Below, one piece after another: positions 8,817-18,946 of a stretch of 64,000 bases of DNA. The notes under the pieces were generated by a model. The model did not search any database, was not told where the DNA came from, and was given only the letters and a program-made list of their open reading frames with translations. Numbering within the stretch: the stretch's first letter is position 1; every line of letters starts with the position of its first letter. The translations under genes and the position numbers were made by a program. This DNA is from Saccharopolyspora gloriosae (lineage in GTDB: Bacteria > Actinomycetota > Actinomycetes > Mycobacteriales > Pseudonocardiaceae): the NCBI RefSeq assembly GCF_014203325.1, contig NZ_JACHIV010000001.1, positions 1,861,501 through 1,925,500 of the forward strand, given 5' to 3'.

Positions 8817-9674
8817 GTGAAGGACATGGCCGTCGTGCAGCCGGGAGAGGCCGCTCCTCGGTGGGAACTGCTGGCCGGCATGCCGTGCTGGATCGAGCTG
8901 GCGACCACCGACGTGGAACAAGCCTGCGGGTTCTACGCCGAACTGTTCGGGTGGGAATACCAGACGCACCAGGACGACGAAGCCGGCGAGCACATCGTCG
9001 CCTCGCGGGACGGATTCCCCGTCGCCAGCATCCGCCGCGCCGCCGGAGACCACTCCTCGTGGCGGCTGTTCCTCGCCACCCAGGACGTCGACTCCGCCAG
9101 CGCCCAAGCCGTCGAAGACGGCGCCCAGATCACCGTGCCGCCCGCCGACGTGCCCGGACTCGGTCGCAAAACCGTGCTCGTAGGCCCCTCCGACGCCGAA
9201 TTCGGGCTGCTCTCGCCCGCCGAATCCTGGCAGTTCGACGTGGGGCTGCCCGGCACCCTCATGTGGGCCGAACTGGTCACCATCAAAGCGCAGACCGCCG
9301 ACAACTTCTTCCAAGGCATCTTCGGCTACACCGCTGAACAGTTCGGCGCGGAGAACCGCTCCAACTACGCCGTCTGGTACCTCGCGGGCGAATCAGTGCT
9401 CGCCAGGGTCAGCATGATCCGCGACTACATCACCCCCGACACCCGGCCGCACTGGCTGCTCTACCTCGGCGCCGACGCCGACGAAGGCATCGACGGACTC
9501 GTCCACCGGGCCATCGGGCTCGGCGCCCGCGTCCGCGTCGACCCATACGGCTCCAGCATCGGACGAGTCGCCGTGCTGCGAGACCCCACGGGGGCTCGGT
9601 TCGCCGTCGTCGACGACACCCAAGCCACAGACTGGTTCGACAGCGCAGCGAACTTCGATCCTTACGATGATTGA
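8817..9674 (+). CDS. Two-domain VOC (glyoxalase/bleomycin-resistance fold) protein
   Basis: The ~285-residue protein contains two tandem VOC modules, residues about 15-130 (MPCWIELATTDVEQACGFY) and 150-275 (WAELVTIKAQTADNFFQGIF). This layout resembles actinobacterial proteins of the mycobacterial TB27.3/CFP30B type. VOC proteins use a metal or cofactor site at the domain interface; the reaction here is unknown. GTG 8817 has GAGG five bases upstream; ATG 8826 is the alternative. It stands alone, 234 bases after hisE. Confidence 0.85.
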   Translation: MKDMAVVQPGEAAPRWELLAGMPCWIELATTDVEQACGFYAELFGWEYQTHQDDEAGEHIVASRDGFPVASIRRAAGDHSSWRLFLATQDVDSASAQAVEDGAQITVPPADVPGLGRKTVLVGPSDAEFGLLSPAESWQFDVGLPGTLMWAELVTIKAQTADNFFQGIFGYTAEQFGAENRSNYAVWYLAGESVLARVSMIRDYITPDTRPHWLLYLGADADEGIDGLVHRAIGLGARVRVDPYGSSIGRVAVLRDPTGARFAVVDDTQATDWFDSAANFDPYDD

Positions 9675-9700
9675 TGGGCTCGTTTTGCTTGGGTGGTCGG

Positions 9701-9802
9701 GTGGCGGAACCTCAGTGAGCCTCTCGCTGCGGGATCTTTTTCCCGAGTGGCTCCGCCACGAGGGAAAAAGCTGTCCTCGCGAGAGACTCACTGAGAACCC
9801 GC
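9701..9802. repeat. Dispersed variable-stem hairpin element, copy A
   Basis: The outer arms are CTCAG-TGAGCCT-CTCGC on the left and the complement of CTCAG-TGAGTCT-CTCGC on the right (one mismatch). The inner part is TTTTTCCC ... GGGAAAAA enclosing GTGGC-TCC-GCCAC. It sits between the convergent VOC and thioesterase genes. The 7-nt block between CTCAG and CTCGC differs from every other copy (B 42434, C 58974, D 63348). Confidence 0.9.
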
Positions 9803-9823
9803 GGGTGAGGGCCTTTGGACGTG

Positions 9824-10040
9824 GGCTATGTGCTTCGCACATACAGGCACGGCTTCGCCGCTAGGCAGGCTTGCTTCGCAGCCCAAGGCACGGCCTTCGG
9901 CCGCAAGGCAGGCGTGCTTCGCCGCCCCCTGCGCGGCTTCGCCGCAACGGCGCGGCCTTTGGCCGTAAGGCAGCCGTGGGGCCGTAAGGCAGGTTTGCTT
10001 CGCTGCCCGGAGGACGGCTTTGCCGTCTGTGGCAGGCCTT
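9824..10040. repeat. Tandem array of short GC hairpins with TTCG/TTTG loops
   Basis: About seven mini-hairpins follow one another: ATGTG-CTTCG-CACAT, GGC-TTC-GCC, GGCC-TTC-GGCC, GCGGC-TTC-GCCGC, CGGCC-TTT-GGCCG and GACGGC-TTT-GCCGTC types, spaced by AAGGCAGG-like linkers. No gene covers it. It lies downstream of the thioesterase gene and next to copy A of the dispersed element. It may act as a transcript 3'-end structure; that is inference. Confidence 0.8.
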
Positions 10041-10058
10041 TGGTGGGTGTTGCTCTGG

Positions 10059-10832
10059 TTAGAGCGGGGTGACTAGGAGGGCTTGGGCTGAGCGGGCCGT
10101 TGAGCCCTGTTCGTCGTAGACGGTGCTCGCTGCTGTGCCTGCGCCGTCGGGGCCGAGGGTCGTCTCGGCGTCTACGCCGATCCATTCGCCGGTCGGTTCG
10201 CGGTGCAGGTGGACCGTGAGGTCCGTGTTCGCGAACGACCACTCCGACATGCTCGCCCGGCGGGACAGGCCGCTGGAGGAGTCGACGACCGCGAACAGCC
10301 GTTGCAGCGGGCTCGGCCGCTCCGACGCCAGCAGCGGGATCCGCTGCCGCGCCCACATCTGGGCGTGACCGGTCGTGCTCGGGCCCGCGCGCCACTCCAT
10401 GGCCGCGGAATAGCCGCGGTCCCAGTCCTCGATGCCGGGCACCGCCGGCCACGACTCCGGATCGCCCAACGGCTCCCGCTGCCCACCCGCGACCGGGGAG
10501 CTGTCCCCGCGGACCATGCGCCACGCGCGAGCCGTGGCGCACACCCGCCCACCCGCCGCGAGCTCCGCCGAGATCAGCTGCACCGAGCGGCCCGGCCGCA
10601 GCACCTCGGCGCGCACGGTGAGCTCGTCCACCGGGACCGGGCCCAGCACGTCGACGCTCACCCGCCGGATCGCGGTGCCCTCGACGGGTTCGCAAAGCTC
10701 CAGTTCGCGCACCAGCAGCGCGGAGGCCGGACCGAGGTGCTGAGCCTTCTCCGACCACGGGCCCGCGGTGTGCGCGGTGGCGCGGAACCGGCCGTCGCCC
10801 AAGTCCTCGTAGAACGCGGCCTGCTCGTCCAC
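10059..10832 (-). CDS. Acyl-CoA thioesterase family protein (double hotdog, TesB-like)
   Basis: The 257-residue protein shows the double-hotdog layout of TesB-type thioesterases: an N-terminal half with GPWSEKAQHLGPASALLVREL and a C-terminal half with MSEWSFANTDLTVHLHREP and WIGVDAETTLGPDGAG. It probably hydrolyses acyl-CoA substrates; chain length is not deducible. I moved the start to GTG 10832, because GAGGAGGAG lies three to eleven bases upstream; the longer reading to 10898 has no such site. It is followed by the small-hairpin array and precedes nothing in an operon; the RecB-like gene upstream may be co-transcribed (gap 87 bp). Confidence 0.82.
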   Translation of the reverse strand: MDEQAAFYEDLGDGRFRATAHTAGPWSEKAQHLGPASALLVRELELCEPVEGTAIRRVSVDVLGPVPVDELTVRAEVLRPGRSVQLISAELAAGGRVCATARAWRMVRGDSSPVAGGQREPLGDPESWPAVPGIEDWDRGYSAAMEWRAGPSTTGHAQMWARQRIPLLASERPSPLQRLFAVVDSSSGLSRRASMSEWSFANTDLTVHLHREPTGEWIGVDAETTLGPDGAGTAASTVYDEQGSTARSAQALLVTPL

Positions 10833-10919
10833 GGTCTCCTCCTCTGCTCGGTGCCGAGGCACCGTCGAAACGTGCGCACCGCCGACCGCGTTCACCACGA
10901 GCGAACGCGGCGGGACGGC

Positions 10920-11858
10920 TCAGTCCGTGCGGTCCAGCACCGACTCCGGCCCGGGATCGGGTTCCGGCCAGCCGGGATACGGCGGAGGAGTGCCGCCGAA
11001 CTCCGGGCAGTGCGCCTTGTGATCGCAGTAGTCGCACAACTTGCTCGGGTTCGGGCGGAAATCACCGGTCTTCCCGGCGCGCAGGATCGCCTGCCAGATC
11101 GCCTCCAGCGTCCGCTCGAAGCGCAGCAGCTCCGCCTCGTCCGGTGCGTACGCCAACGACTGCTTGTCCGACAAGTACATCAGCAGCAGCTGGCGGGGGA
11201 TCTCGCCGCGGGTGCGCCACAGCACCAGGGCGTAGAACTTCATCTGGAACAGCGCCTTGGCCTCGCCGATCGCCCGCGGCGCCGCGCCCGTCTTGTAGTC
11301 GACCAACCGGATCTCACCGGTCGGCGCCACGTCCACCCGGTCGATGAAGCCGCGCAGCAGCAGCCCCGACTCCAGCTCGGTCTCCACCCGCAGCTCGCAC
11401 GCCTCCGGCTCCAAGCGGCGCGGGTCCTCCAGCTCGAAGTACGAATCCAGCAACCGCCGCGCCGACTTCAGCCAGGTGCCCAGCTCCGGGTCCTCCGGCC
11501 CGTCGAACAACGCGCTCAGCTCGGGCTGCTCGGCCAGCAACTCCTGCCACGCCGGTTCCAACAGGTCGCGGGCGTGCTCGGCGTCGCGCTCCGCCGTCGG
11601 CAGCGCGAACATCCGCTCCAGAACCGAATGCACCACGGTCCCGCGCACCTGCGCGCGCGTCGGCGTCTCCGGGAGCCGGTCCACAGCGCGGAAGCGGTAC
11701 AGCAGCGGGCACTGCTTGAAATCACCCGCGCGCGACGGTGACAACGCCGGTCGGCGCCTGCCCCCGGCGGGCAGGCTCGCTCCGTCCGAGCCGCTCGCGC
11801 CGTCGGCCACGGCGAGCTCGGAACTCGATCTGTCGCTGGTCCGGGCCGGTTCCACCAT
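10920..11858 (-). CDS. RecB/Cas4-type PD-(D/E)XK nuclease with Fe-S cluster motif
   Basis: The 312-residue protein has the nuclease core GFIDRVD ... IRLVDYKTG (catalytic Asp, Asp, Lys) and a four-cysteine set: FKQCPLLYRF near residue 55 and LCDYCDHKAHCPEF near the C-terminus, the pattern that holds a 4Fe-4S cluster in AddB/Cas4-like nucleases. It corresponds in position to the exonuclease gene near mpa/trmI in mycobacteria. Its cellular role is unproven; DNA repair is likely by family. Start ATG 11858 is preferred over 11897. It is divergent from the M50 protease gene with only 88 bases between. Confidence 0.88.
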   Translation of the reverse strand: MVEPARTSDRSSSELAVADGASGSDGASLPAGGRRRPALSPSRAGDFKQCPLLYRFRAVDRLPETPTRAQVRGTVVHSVLERMFALPTAERDAEHARDLLEPAWQELLAEQPELSALFDGPEDPELGTWLKSARRLLDSYFELEDPRRLEPEACELRVETELESGLLLRGFIDRVDVAPTGEIRLVDYKTGAAPRAIGEAKALFQMKFYALVLWRTRGEIPRQLLLMYLSDKQSLAYAPDEAELLRFERTLEAIWQAILRAGKTGDFRPNPSKLCDYCDHKAHCPEFGGTPPPYPGWPEPDPGPESVLDRTD

Positions 11859-11946
11859 GCCCCGCACCCTAGAACAGGCCGCCGACAAGATCCGCACGCG
11901 TGGCGTATCACCGGTGGTTCACGCGGCCCGCTCTACCCTGTGGGCC

Positions 11947-13089
11947 ATGCCCGCCAACACAGCTCGCGGCCGACCTGCTCCACCGGACAACGGCCTGCTG
12001 CTGTGCCGGGTGGCCGGCGTGCCCGTGCTGCTGTCCCCGTCGTGGTGGGTCGGGGCCGCGTTCATCGTGCTGCTCTACACCCCGTTGGTCACCCGTATCC
12101 TGCCCGACGTCAGCATCTGGACCGGCGCGTTCATCGCCGCGCTGTGCACGGTGCTGCTGGCCGCCTCGGTGCTGCTGCACGAGCTCGGGCACTGCGTCGT
12201 GGCGCTGCGGCTGGGGCTGCCGGTGCGCCGGGTGCGGTTGTTCCTGCTGGGCGGCATCTCCGAGATCAGCCGCACGCCCGCGACTCCCGCGCACGAAGGG
12301 ATGATCGCCGCCGCCGGGCCCGCGGTCTCGGTGCTGCTGGCCGCGGTCACCGGGGCCGGCTGGTTCGCGCTCGAACCGGGCGGCGCGCTCTGGCTGCTCA
12401 TCGCGCAGACCTGCGTGGCGAACCTCGCGGTGGCCGCGTTCAACCTGCTGCCGGGGCTGCCGCTGGACGGGGGCCGGATGCTGCGGTCGCTGCTGTGGGC
12501 CGCCACCGGGCGCAGGCACGCGGGCACCACCGCCGGCGTCGTCGGAGCGGGCCTCGTCGCCGCCGGGCTGCTCGTGTGGGCGCTGCTCGGGCTGCTGCAC
12601 GACGTCGACGACCAGTGGCTGCGGCTGCTGGCCTGCGTGTTCATGGTGTGGTTCGTCATCGCGGGCGCCAGCGCCGAGCACACCGCCGAGCAGCGCCGGA
12701 GCCGTCCCGTGCGGGTCTCGCTCGCCGAGATCATGCGCCCCGTGCTGCAACTGCCCGCCGAGAGCCCCGTCGGGGACGCCCTGGTCGCCGCCGCGGGGAG
12801 GGGAGTGGTGCTGGTCCGCGCCGACGGCATCGCCGTGGGCCTGCTCGACCAGTCAGCCGCCGAACGCCTCGCCACCAGCTCGCCCCAGGACCCCGCCGAA
12901 CACGCGGCCGAACCGGTCGGTCCGGACACCATCCTGCTCGAGGGCGAGCCGGGCGAGGCCGTGCTGGAACGGGTGCGTACCGTACTGGCCTGGCAGTTCC
13001 TCGTCATCGACACCGACGGCAGGCCCTGCGGGGTGCTGCGCCGGGAGGACCTGCGCAGCGCGCTCAGATCCCGCGACCGCGAACGGTGA
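11947..13089 (+). CDS. M50 family (site-2 protease) metalloprotease with CBS-like tail
   Basis: The 380-residue polytopic membrane protease carries the zinc motif HELGH (about residue 80), and the second motif NLLPGLPLDGGRML supplying the third ligand Asp. About six hydrophobic segments span residues 20-240. The C-terminal ~130 residues form a degenerate CBS pair (VGDALVAAAGRGVVLV ... FLVIDTDGRPCGVL), as in SpoIVFB-type and archaeal S2P enzymes that sense ligands. Substrate unknown. Start ATG 11947; longer readings run into the opposing nuclease gene. Confidence 0.9.
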   Translation: MPANTARGRPAPPDNGLLLCRVAGVPVLLSPSWWVGAAFIVLLYTPLVTRILPDVSIWTGAFIAALCTVLLAASVLLHELGHCVVALRLGLPVRRVRLFLLGGISEISRTPATPAHEGMIAAAGPAVSVLLAAVTGAGWFALEPGGALWLLIAQTCVANLAVAAFNLLPGLPLDGGRMLRSLLWAATGRRHAGTTAGVVGAGLVAAGLLVWALLGLLHDVDDQWLRLLACVFMVWFVIAGASAEHTAEQRRSRPVRVSLAEIMRPVLQLPAESPVGDALVAAAGRGVVLVRADGIAVGLLDQSAAERLATSSPQDPAEHAAEPVGPDTILLEGEPGEAVLERVRTVLAWQFLVIDTDGRPCGVLRREDLRSALRSRDRER

Positions 13090-14064
<975 letters not shown>

Positions 14065-14070
14065 TCGGCG

Positions 14071-14101
14071 CGGTGGCACCGCGATCCCCGCGGTGCCACC
14101 G
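14071..14101. terminator. Bidirectional terminator hairpin after trmI
   Basis: Perfect 13-bp stem CGGTGGCACCGCG with loop ATCCC between the convergent trmI and hypothetical genes. Confidence 0.8.
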
Positions 14102-14118
14102 GCCTCAGCGCGGCTCGC

Positions 14119-14832
14119 TCACTGGTCGAGCTTGCAGATCTTCCACTCGTCGTCCTCGACGGTGAGCAGGATGGTCTGGTCGACGGGCATGGTGGCGCCG
14201 CCGAGGGTGTAGGTGCCGTCGAGCTTCGCGCGGGCCTGCTCGCCCTGGGCGGTGACCTGCCCGAGCCGCACCTGGAACTCGCCGCTGGCCAGCTGCTGGA
14301 ACTGCGAGTCGAGTTCACCGCGGTTGGCCGCGCACAGCTGCGGGCCGAGCGAGCCGAAGTCCCCGACGTTGACCTTGTCGACGAGGTCCTGGGCGACCGG
14401 CCGGGGTTCGCCCGGGTCGCCGCCGCCGAACAGGAAGAGACCGCCGACCACGGCTCCGGCCAGGACCAGCACGCCGACCCCGCTGAGGATCCAGACCAGC
14501 GGAGACCGTCCCCGCGGCTCGTCCTCGAACTCGTCGGGTTCCTGGATCCACGATCCGGCGCCGAAGTCGCCGCCCCAGTTCGGCGCCGGCGGGACCTGCT
14601 GCCCGAACTGGCCGAACGGTGCCTGGCCCGGTGCGGTGGAGAAGGGCTGCTGGCCGGGCTGAGCCGGGACTCCGGTGATGGGGCCTTGCGGCCATCCCGC
14701 GTGCTGGTTGCCGTAGAACGCCGGTTGCTGCTGCGGCGGTTGGTCGCCGGGGTTCGGAGCGCCGTCCGCCGGGTTCCCGGCGGGCTGCCGGTCCCACCCG
14801 CCCGGTCCGGGCTGCTGCGGCGGATAGGTCAT
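14119..14832 (-). CDS. Single-pass membrane protein with Pro/Gln-rich N-terminus and DUF4878-like domain
   Basis: The 237 residues begin with ~105 Pro/Gln/Gly-rich residues, followed by one membrane helix (PLVWILSGVGVLVLAGAVVG, about 112-134) and an extracytoplasmic domain of about 95 residues with two cysteines (QLCAANRG and KICKLDQ). The C-terminal module resembles small lumazine-type/DUF4878-like folds that bind unknown ligands at the cell surface. Function unknown. ATG 14832 follows GGGGGAGG at eight bases; readings starting further upstream have no SD. It faces away from arc. Confidence 0.65.
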   Translation of the reverse strand: MTYPPQQPGPGGWDRQPAGNPADGAPNPGDQPPQQQPAFYGNQHAGWPQGPITGVPAQPGQQPFSTAPGQAPFGQFGQQVPPAPNWGGDFGAGSWIQEPDEFEDEPRGRSPLVWILSGVGVLVLAGAVVGGLFLFGGGDPGEPRPVAQDLVDKVNVGDFGSLGPQLCAANRGELDSQFQQLASGEFQVRLGQVTAQGEQARAKLDGTYTLGGATMPVDQTILLTVEDDEWKICKLDQ

Positions 14833-15409
14833 GGGATGTTCCTCCCCCAAGTTCTGTGCTCTGGCCGCACGAGGTGCGGTCGCCATGGTGCGGCGGCGTA
14901 AGTACACCAGAGCGTTATCTGGCGCATGTCAGGAGTAGACCTTTCCGGTCGCCCTGTGCCGACCTGCTCCGCTCGGGTGAGATGTCCGACATGAGGATCT
15001 CGTCGACGCGGGTTTCGACCGCGGAGAACCCTCGTTGTTCCAAATGATGGGAGAAGTCGGACACGCCCAGGGGTGCGGCACCGCAATGACACCCGGTTGT
15101 CAGCTCACCGACACCCGGATGCCGACATCCGGTACCGAACGCGGTGGCGCTCCGGGAAACGCGTGGTCGTACCGCCGGGTTCGGCGACGACCGCGACGGG
15201 CGGGGAACACCGAATGGACCATGATCGTGAACACACCGTGTTCACCGTCCACTCCCACCACGCCCGGGGCGGGCCATCGAGGACGTTCGAATCATGGGTA
15301 TTCGCCGAATTTTGTGGCACGCTAGCGGATCCGGTGCGCAATCACGACGCCGCCATCGTCGGTGATCGCCGGTACCGTGGTGGTACGAGCACGGGAGGAG
15401 GGTGCCGAT
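14833..15409. promoter_or_regulatory. Divergent control region upstream of arc
   Basis: About 577 bp without a convincing gene. It contains a palindrome CCAGA-N6-TCTGG (14907-14922) near the probable promoter of the minus-strand membrane protein, and a second one, TGAACAC-ACC-GTGTTCA, at 15228-15244 upstream of arc. The rest shows no feature I can support. Confidence 0.4.
15228..15244. promoter_or_regulatory. Operator-like palindrome upstream of arc
   Basis: Perfect 7-bp inverted repeat TGAACAC with a 3-bp spacer, 166 bp upstream of the arc start codon. The regulator is unknown. Confidence 0.5.
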
Positions 15410-17209
15410 ATGCAGCACGACCGTCCCGGCAGCCGGCCTGAGGAGGGCGGCGAGCAGCAGCCCGGCGGGCAAGCCGAGCTCAACGGCCAGATTCGTCTGC
15501 TCCAAGACGAAGTGGCGTTGCTGCGCCGAAAGCTCAACGAGTCCCCCCAACAGGCCCGGTTGCTGGAAAAGCGGCTGGCCGAGGCATCCGAGCGCGTGAG
15601 CCAGCTCACCGAACGGAACGCCAAACTCACCGAGACCCTGAAGGAAGCGCGCGGCCAGCTGACGGCCCTGCGCGAGGAGGTCGACCGCCTCGCCCAACCC
15701 CCGAGCGGATATGGAACCTTCCTGTGCCGCTACGAGGACGGCACGGTCGACGTGTTCACCTCCGGCCGCAAGATGCGGGTCGCCGTATCGCCCAACGTCG
15801 AGATCGAAGAGCTCAAGCTGGGCCAGTCCGTCCGGCTCAACGAGGCGCTGACCGTCGTGGAAGCGGGCGCCTTCGAGCAGATCGGCGAGGTGTGCACCTT
15901 CCGGGAGATCCTGCCCCCGAGCCTCACCGACGGCGCGGGCGCCAACCGCGCCCTGGTGCTCGGCCACACCGATGAGGAACGCGTCGTGTGGCTGACCGAT
16001 CCGCTGGTGGAAGCCGGGCTGAAGTCCGGTGACTCCGTGCTGGTCGACAGCAAGGCGGGCTACGCCTACGACACGGTGCCCAAGGCCGAGGTCGAGGACC
16101 TCGTGCTCGAAGAGGTTCCGGACGTCGGGTACCTCGACATCGGTGGCCTCAGCGGGCAGATCGAGCAGATCCGCGACGCCGTGGAACTCCCGTTCCTGCA
16201 CTCGGACCTCTACGTGCAGTACCAGCTGCAACCGCCGAAGGGCGTGCTGCTCTACGGGCCGCCCGGCTGCGGCAAGACGCTCATCGCGAAGGCGGTGGCG
16301 AACTCGCTGGCCAAGAAGGTCGCCGCGGCGCGCGGTGACGACGACGGGCAGGCGAAGTCCTACTTCCTCAACATCAAGGGCCCCGAGCTGCTGAACAAGT
16401 TCGTGGGCGAGACCGAGCGGCACATCCGGCTCATCTTCCAGCGCGCCAGGGAGAAGGCCTCCGAAGGCACCCCGGTGATCGTGTTCTTCGACGAGATGGA
16501 CTCGATCTTCCGGACCCGCGGCAGCGGCGTGTCCTCGGACGTGGAGACCACGATCGTGCCGCAGCTGCTCTCGGAGATCGACGGTGTCGAGGGCCTGGAG
16601 AACGTCATCGTCATCGGTGCCTCCAACCGCGAGGACATGATCGACCCGGCGATCCTGCGACCAGGCAGGCTCGACGTGAAGATCAAGATCGAGCGGCCGG
16701 ACGCCGAGTCGGCCAAGGACATCTTCTCCAAGTACCTCACCGACCAGCTGCCCATCCACGAGGAGGACCTCCTCGAGTTCGGCGGCGACCAGGCGGCCTG
16801 CATCGACGCGATGATCCAGACCACCGTGGAGCGGATGTACGCCGAGACCGACGAGAACCGGTTCCTGGAGGTCACCTACGCCAACGGGGACAAGGAAGTC
16901 CTGTACTTCAAGGACTTCAACTCCGGCGCGATGATCCAGAACATCGTGGACCGCTCGAAGAAGGCGGCGATCAAGTCGGTGCTCGACACCGGCCAGCCGG
17001 GCCTGCGGGTGCAGCACCTGCAGGACGCCATCATCGACGAGTTCGCCGAGAACGAAGACCTGCCCAACACGACCAACCCCGACGACTGGGCGCGGATCTC
17101 GGGCAAGAAGGGCGAACGGATCGTCTACATCCGGACCCTGGTCAGCGGCAAGAACCAGGAATCCGGCCGGGCGATCGACACGGCCACCAACACCGGCCAG
17201 TACTTGTAA
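15410..17209 (+). CDS. arc: Proteasome-associated ATPase (ARC/Mpa)
   Basis: The 599-residue hexameric AAA+ unfoldase recognises pupylated proteins and feeds them to the 20S proteasome. Visible parts: a N-terminal coiled coil (about 25-95, the Pup-binding segment), two OB domains (about 100-240), Walker A GPPGCGKT, Walker [13 protein letters not shown], the sensor/arginine-finger region [14 protein letters not shown], and the C-terminal end GQYL, whose penultimate tyrosine is the HbYX-like proteasome-docking signal. ATG 15410 follows GGGAGGAG at nine bases. It heads the pupylation locus and is followed by a terminator hairpin. Confidence 0.97.
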   Translation: MQHDRPGSRPEEGGEQQPGGQAELNGQIRLLQDEVALLRRKLNESPQQARLLEKRLAEASERVSQLTERNAKLTETLKEARGQLTALREEVDRLAQPPSGYGTFLCRYEDGTVDVFTSGRKMRVAVSPNVEIEELKLGQSVRLNEALTVVEAGAFEQIGEVCTFREILPPSLTDGAGANRALVLGHTDEERVVWLTDPLVEAGLKSGDSVLVDSKAGYAYDTVPKAEVEDLVLEEVPDVGYLDIGGLSGQIEQIRDAVELPFLHSDLYVQYQLQPPKGVLLYGPPGCGKTLIAKAVANSLAKKVAAARGDDDGQAKSYFLNIKGPELLNKFVGETERHIRLIFQRAREKASEGTPVIVFFDEMDSIFRTRGSGVSSDVETTIVPQLLSEIDGVEGLENVIVIGASNREDMIDPAILRPGRLDVKIKIERPDAESAKDIFSKYLTDQLPIHEEDLLEFGGDQAACIDAMIQTTVERMYAETDENRFLEVTYANGDKEVLYFKDFNSGAMIQNIVDRSKKAAIKSVLDTGQPGLRVQHLQDAIIDEFAENEDLPNTTNPDDWARISGKKGERIVYIRTLVSGKNQESGRAIDTATNTGQYL

Positions 17210-17223
17210 CGACGTGCGCGATC

Positions 17224-17256
17224 CGTGGCGGGTGCCGGGCTCCGGTGCCCGCCACG
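17224..17256. terminator. Terminator hairpin after arc
   Basis: A 15-bp stem CGTGGCGGG-TG-CCGG with two wobble positions and a 3-nt loop, 14 bases past the arc stop. Confidence 0.75.
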
Positions 17257-17322
17257 AATCGTGTCCGGGGTGCCCGCGAGGTCGAGTGTCGGACGTCGCG
17301 GGCAGCGATTAGGTTTTCAGGC

Positions 17323-18270
17323 ATGATCTCCACGTCTCGTCCGGACCGGTTCGGGCTCGGGTTGGCCGCGCTCGGCCGCCCCGCCTACATCAACGTCGGC
17401 CGCACCGACGCGTTGCCCGCGCACCGCACGGCCGAGGCGATGCGCGAGCACACCGGTCGCGTCCTCGACGCCGCCTACGAGCGCGGGATCCGCTGGGTCG
17501 ACGCCGCCCGCTCCTACGGCAGCGCCGAGGAATTCCTCGCCGGTTGGCTCGGCGAACGCGGCCACCAGGGCATCACCGTGTCCAGCAAGTGGGGCTACGC
17601 CTACGTCGCCGAGTGGCGCATCGAGACCGAAGTGCACGAGGTCAAGGAGCACTCGGTGGAACGCCTGCGGGAGCAGTGGAAGCAGAGCCGCGACCTGCTC
17701 GGCGACCGGGTCGACCTGTACCAGGTGCACTCGTTGACGCCGGAGAGCCCGCTGTTCGACGACCTGGCGCTGCAGCACGAACTGGCGCGGCTGCGGGACT
17801 CCGGGGTCCGGCTCGGGTTCTCCACCAGCGGGGCGGCGCAGGCCCAGGCGATCGAGCAGGCCTGGGAGCTGGAAATCGGCGGCAAGCAGCTGTTCAGCGC
17901 GGTGCAGTCGACCTGGAACTCGCTGGAGCCCTCAGCGGGCAGGGCGCTCACCGAGGTGCACCACGGCGGTTGGCAGGTGCTGGTGAAGGAATCCCTCGCC
18001 AACGGCAGGCTCGCGGTGAACCCGCCGGAACTGCTCGCCCGCGTGGCCGCGCGCCACGGCGCCACGCCCGACGCGGTGGCACTGGCGCACGTGCTCGCCC
18101 AACCGTGGGCGGACGTGGTGCTGGTGGGGCCCGCGGACGTGGCGCAGCTGGACTCGAACCTCGCCGCGGCCTCGGTCGGCCTCGACGCTACGGACCTCGG
18201 TGAACTGGCCGCCCTGACCCGCGATCCGGCCACCTACTGGGGTGAGCGCTCCGCGCTGCCCTGGCACTGA
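17323..18270 (+). CDS. Aldo/keto reductase
   Basis: The 315-residue protein has the AKR barrel: an N-terminal FGLGLAALGRPAYINVGR strand, the catalytic Asp in GIRWVDAARSYGSAE with the Tyr in the same segment, Lys in TVSSKWGY, and His in LYQVHSL. It should be an NADPH-dependent oxidoreductase for an unknown carbonyl. The start ATG 17323 was chosen over an upstream extension lacking similarity. It is convergent with the Nudix gene, with four bases between the stop codons. Confidence 0.87.
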   Translation: MISTSRPDRFGLGLAALGRPAYINVGRTDALPAHRTAEAMREHTGRVLDAAYERGIRWVDAARSYGSAEEFLAGWLGERGHQGITVSSKWGYAYVAEWRIETEVHEVKEHSVERLREQWKQSRDLLGDRVDLYQVHSLTPESPLFDDLALQHELARLRDSGVRLGFSTSGAAQAQAIEQAWELEIGGKQLFSAVQSTWNSLEPSAGRALTEVHHGGWQVLVKESLANGRLAVNPPELLARVAARHGATPDAVALAHVLAQPWADVVLVGPADVAQLDSNLAAASVGLDATDLGELAALTRDPATYWGERSALPWH

Positions 18271-18274
18271 GCCG

Positions 18275-18802
18275 TCAGGAGCTCGCCGCGGCGTCCTGGC
18301 GGGCGAACCACTCGCGGATGAACTGCCTGCTGTCCGCGGCGAACGGCCAGTCGAGGTCCGCCACCCGCTCGCGGAGCTCCGCCGACGGCATCCACCAGCC
18401 GTCGGCGACCTCTTCCGGCTGGTGCACGACCGGGCCGTCCCAGCGCACCTCGTAGACGAACCCGTGGTGGCGGACCGAGCCCTCCTCGAACACCGAGCGG
18501 AACAGGAAGTCCAGCGGCACGCCCCGGATGCCGAGCTCCTCCGCCAGTTCCCGCTCCGCGCCGACGTCGGGGGTCTCGCCCGCGGCCACGACGCCACCCG
18601 CGAAGCAGTCGTGCGCCCCCGGGTTGACGTCCTTGTGGTCGGTGCGCCGGTGCACGTAGATCGACCGGCCGTCGCCGGAGCGGACCAGGATCGACGTCGC
18701 CGCGTGCCACAGGCCGTCCCGCCGCATCCGCCAGCGCGGCGCGGACCCCGCCACGTCGCCCGCCGCGTCGTACACCGCCACCAGTTCGTCCTGAGCGCCC
18801 AC
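18275..18802 (-). CDS. Nudix hydrolase
   Basis: The 175-residue enzyme has a complete Nudix box, GVVAAGE-X7-RELAEELGI, near residues 77-100, and the preceding HKDVNPGAHDCFAGG segment typical of the YfcD-type subgroup. It hydrolyses a nucleoside-diphosphate-linked compound; the substrate is not clear. GTG 18802 has GAGGA eight bases upstream; longer frames run through Dop on the opposite strand and are artefacts. Confidence 0.88.
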   Translation of the reverse strand: MGAQDELVAVYDAAGDVAGSAPRWRMRRDGLWHAATSILVRSGDGRSIYVHRRTDHKDVNPGAHDCFAGGVVAAGETPDVGAERELAEELGIRGVPLDFLFRSVFEEGSVRHHGFVYEVRWDGPVVHQPEEVADGWWMPSAELRERVADLDWPFAADSRQFIREWFARQDAAASS

Positions 18803-18946
18803 GGCGGCATCCTCGCAGAACACCCCGACGGGCCCCGCCGGAGACCCGGTTCCCGCGTCGGGCGGGGCCGGTATCCGCCGCCCGGGGGCGGAACGCACCC
18901 CGCTGGAAACTCTGCTTAACGCTCCGGAACCCGTAGGCTTCCAGGT

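Noticed and set aside
9701-9802. Element A as an ordinary terminator only
   Set aside because: The variable, pairing arms and the copies at other sites make a simple terminator explanation incomplete, although a terminating effect is possible.
15242-17017. 591-residue frame opposite arc
   Set aside because: Antisense shadow of arc due to GC-biased codon positions; His/Leu/Arg-rich and without similarity.
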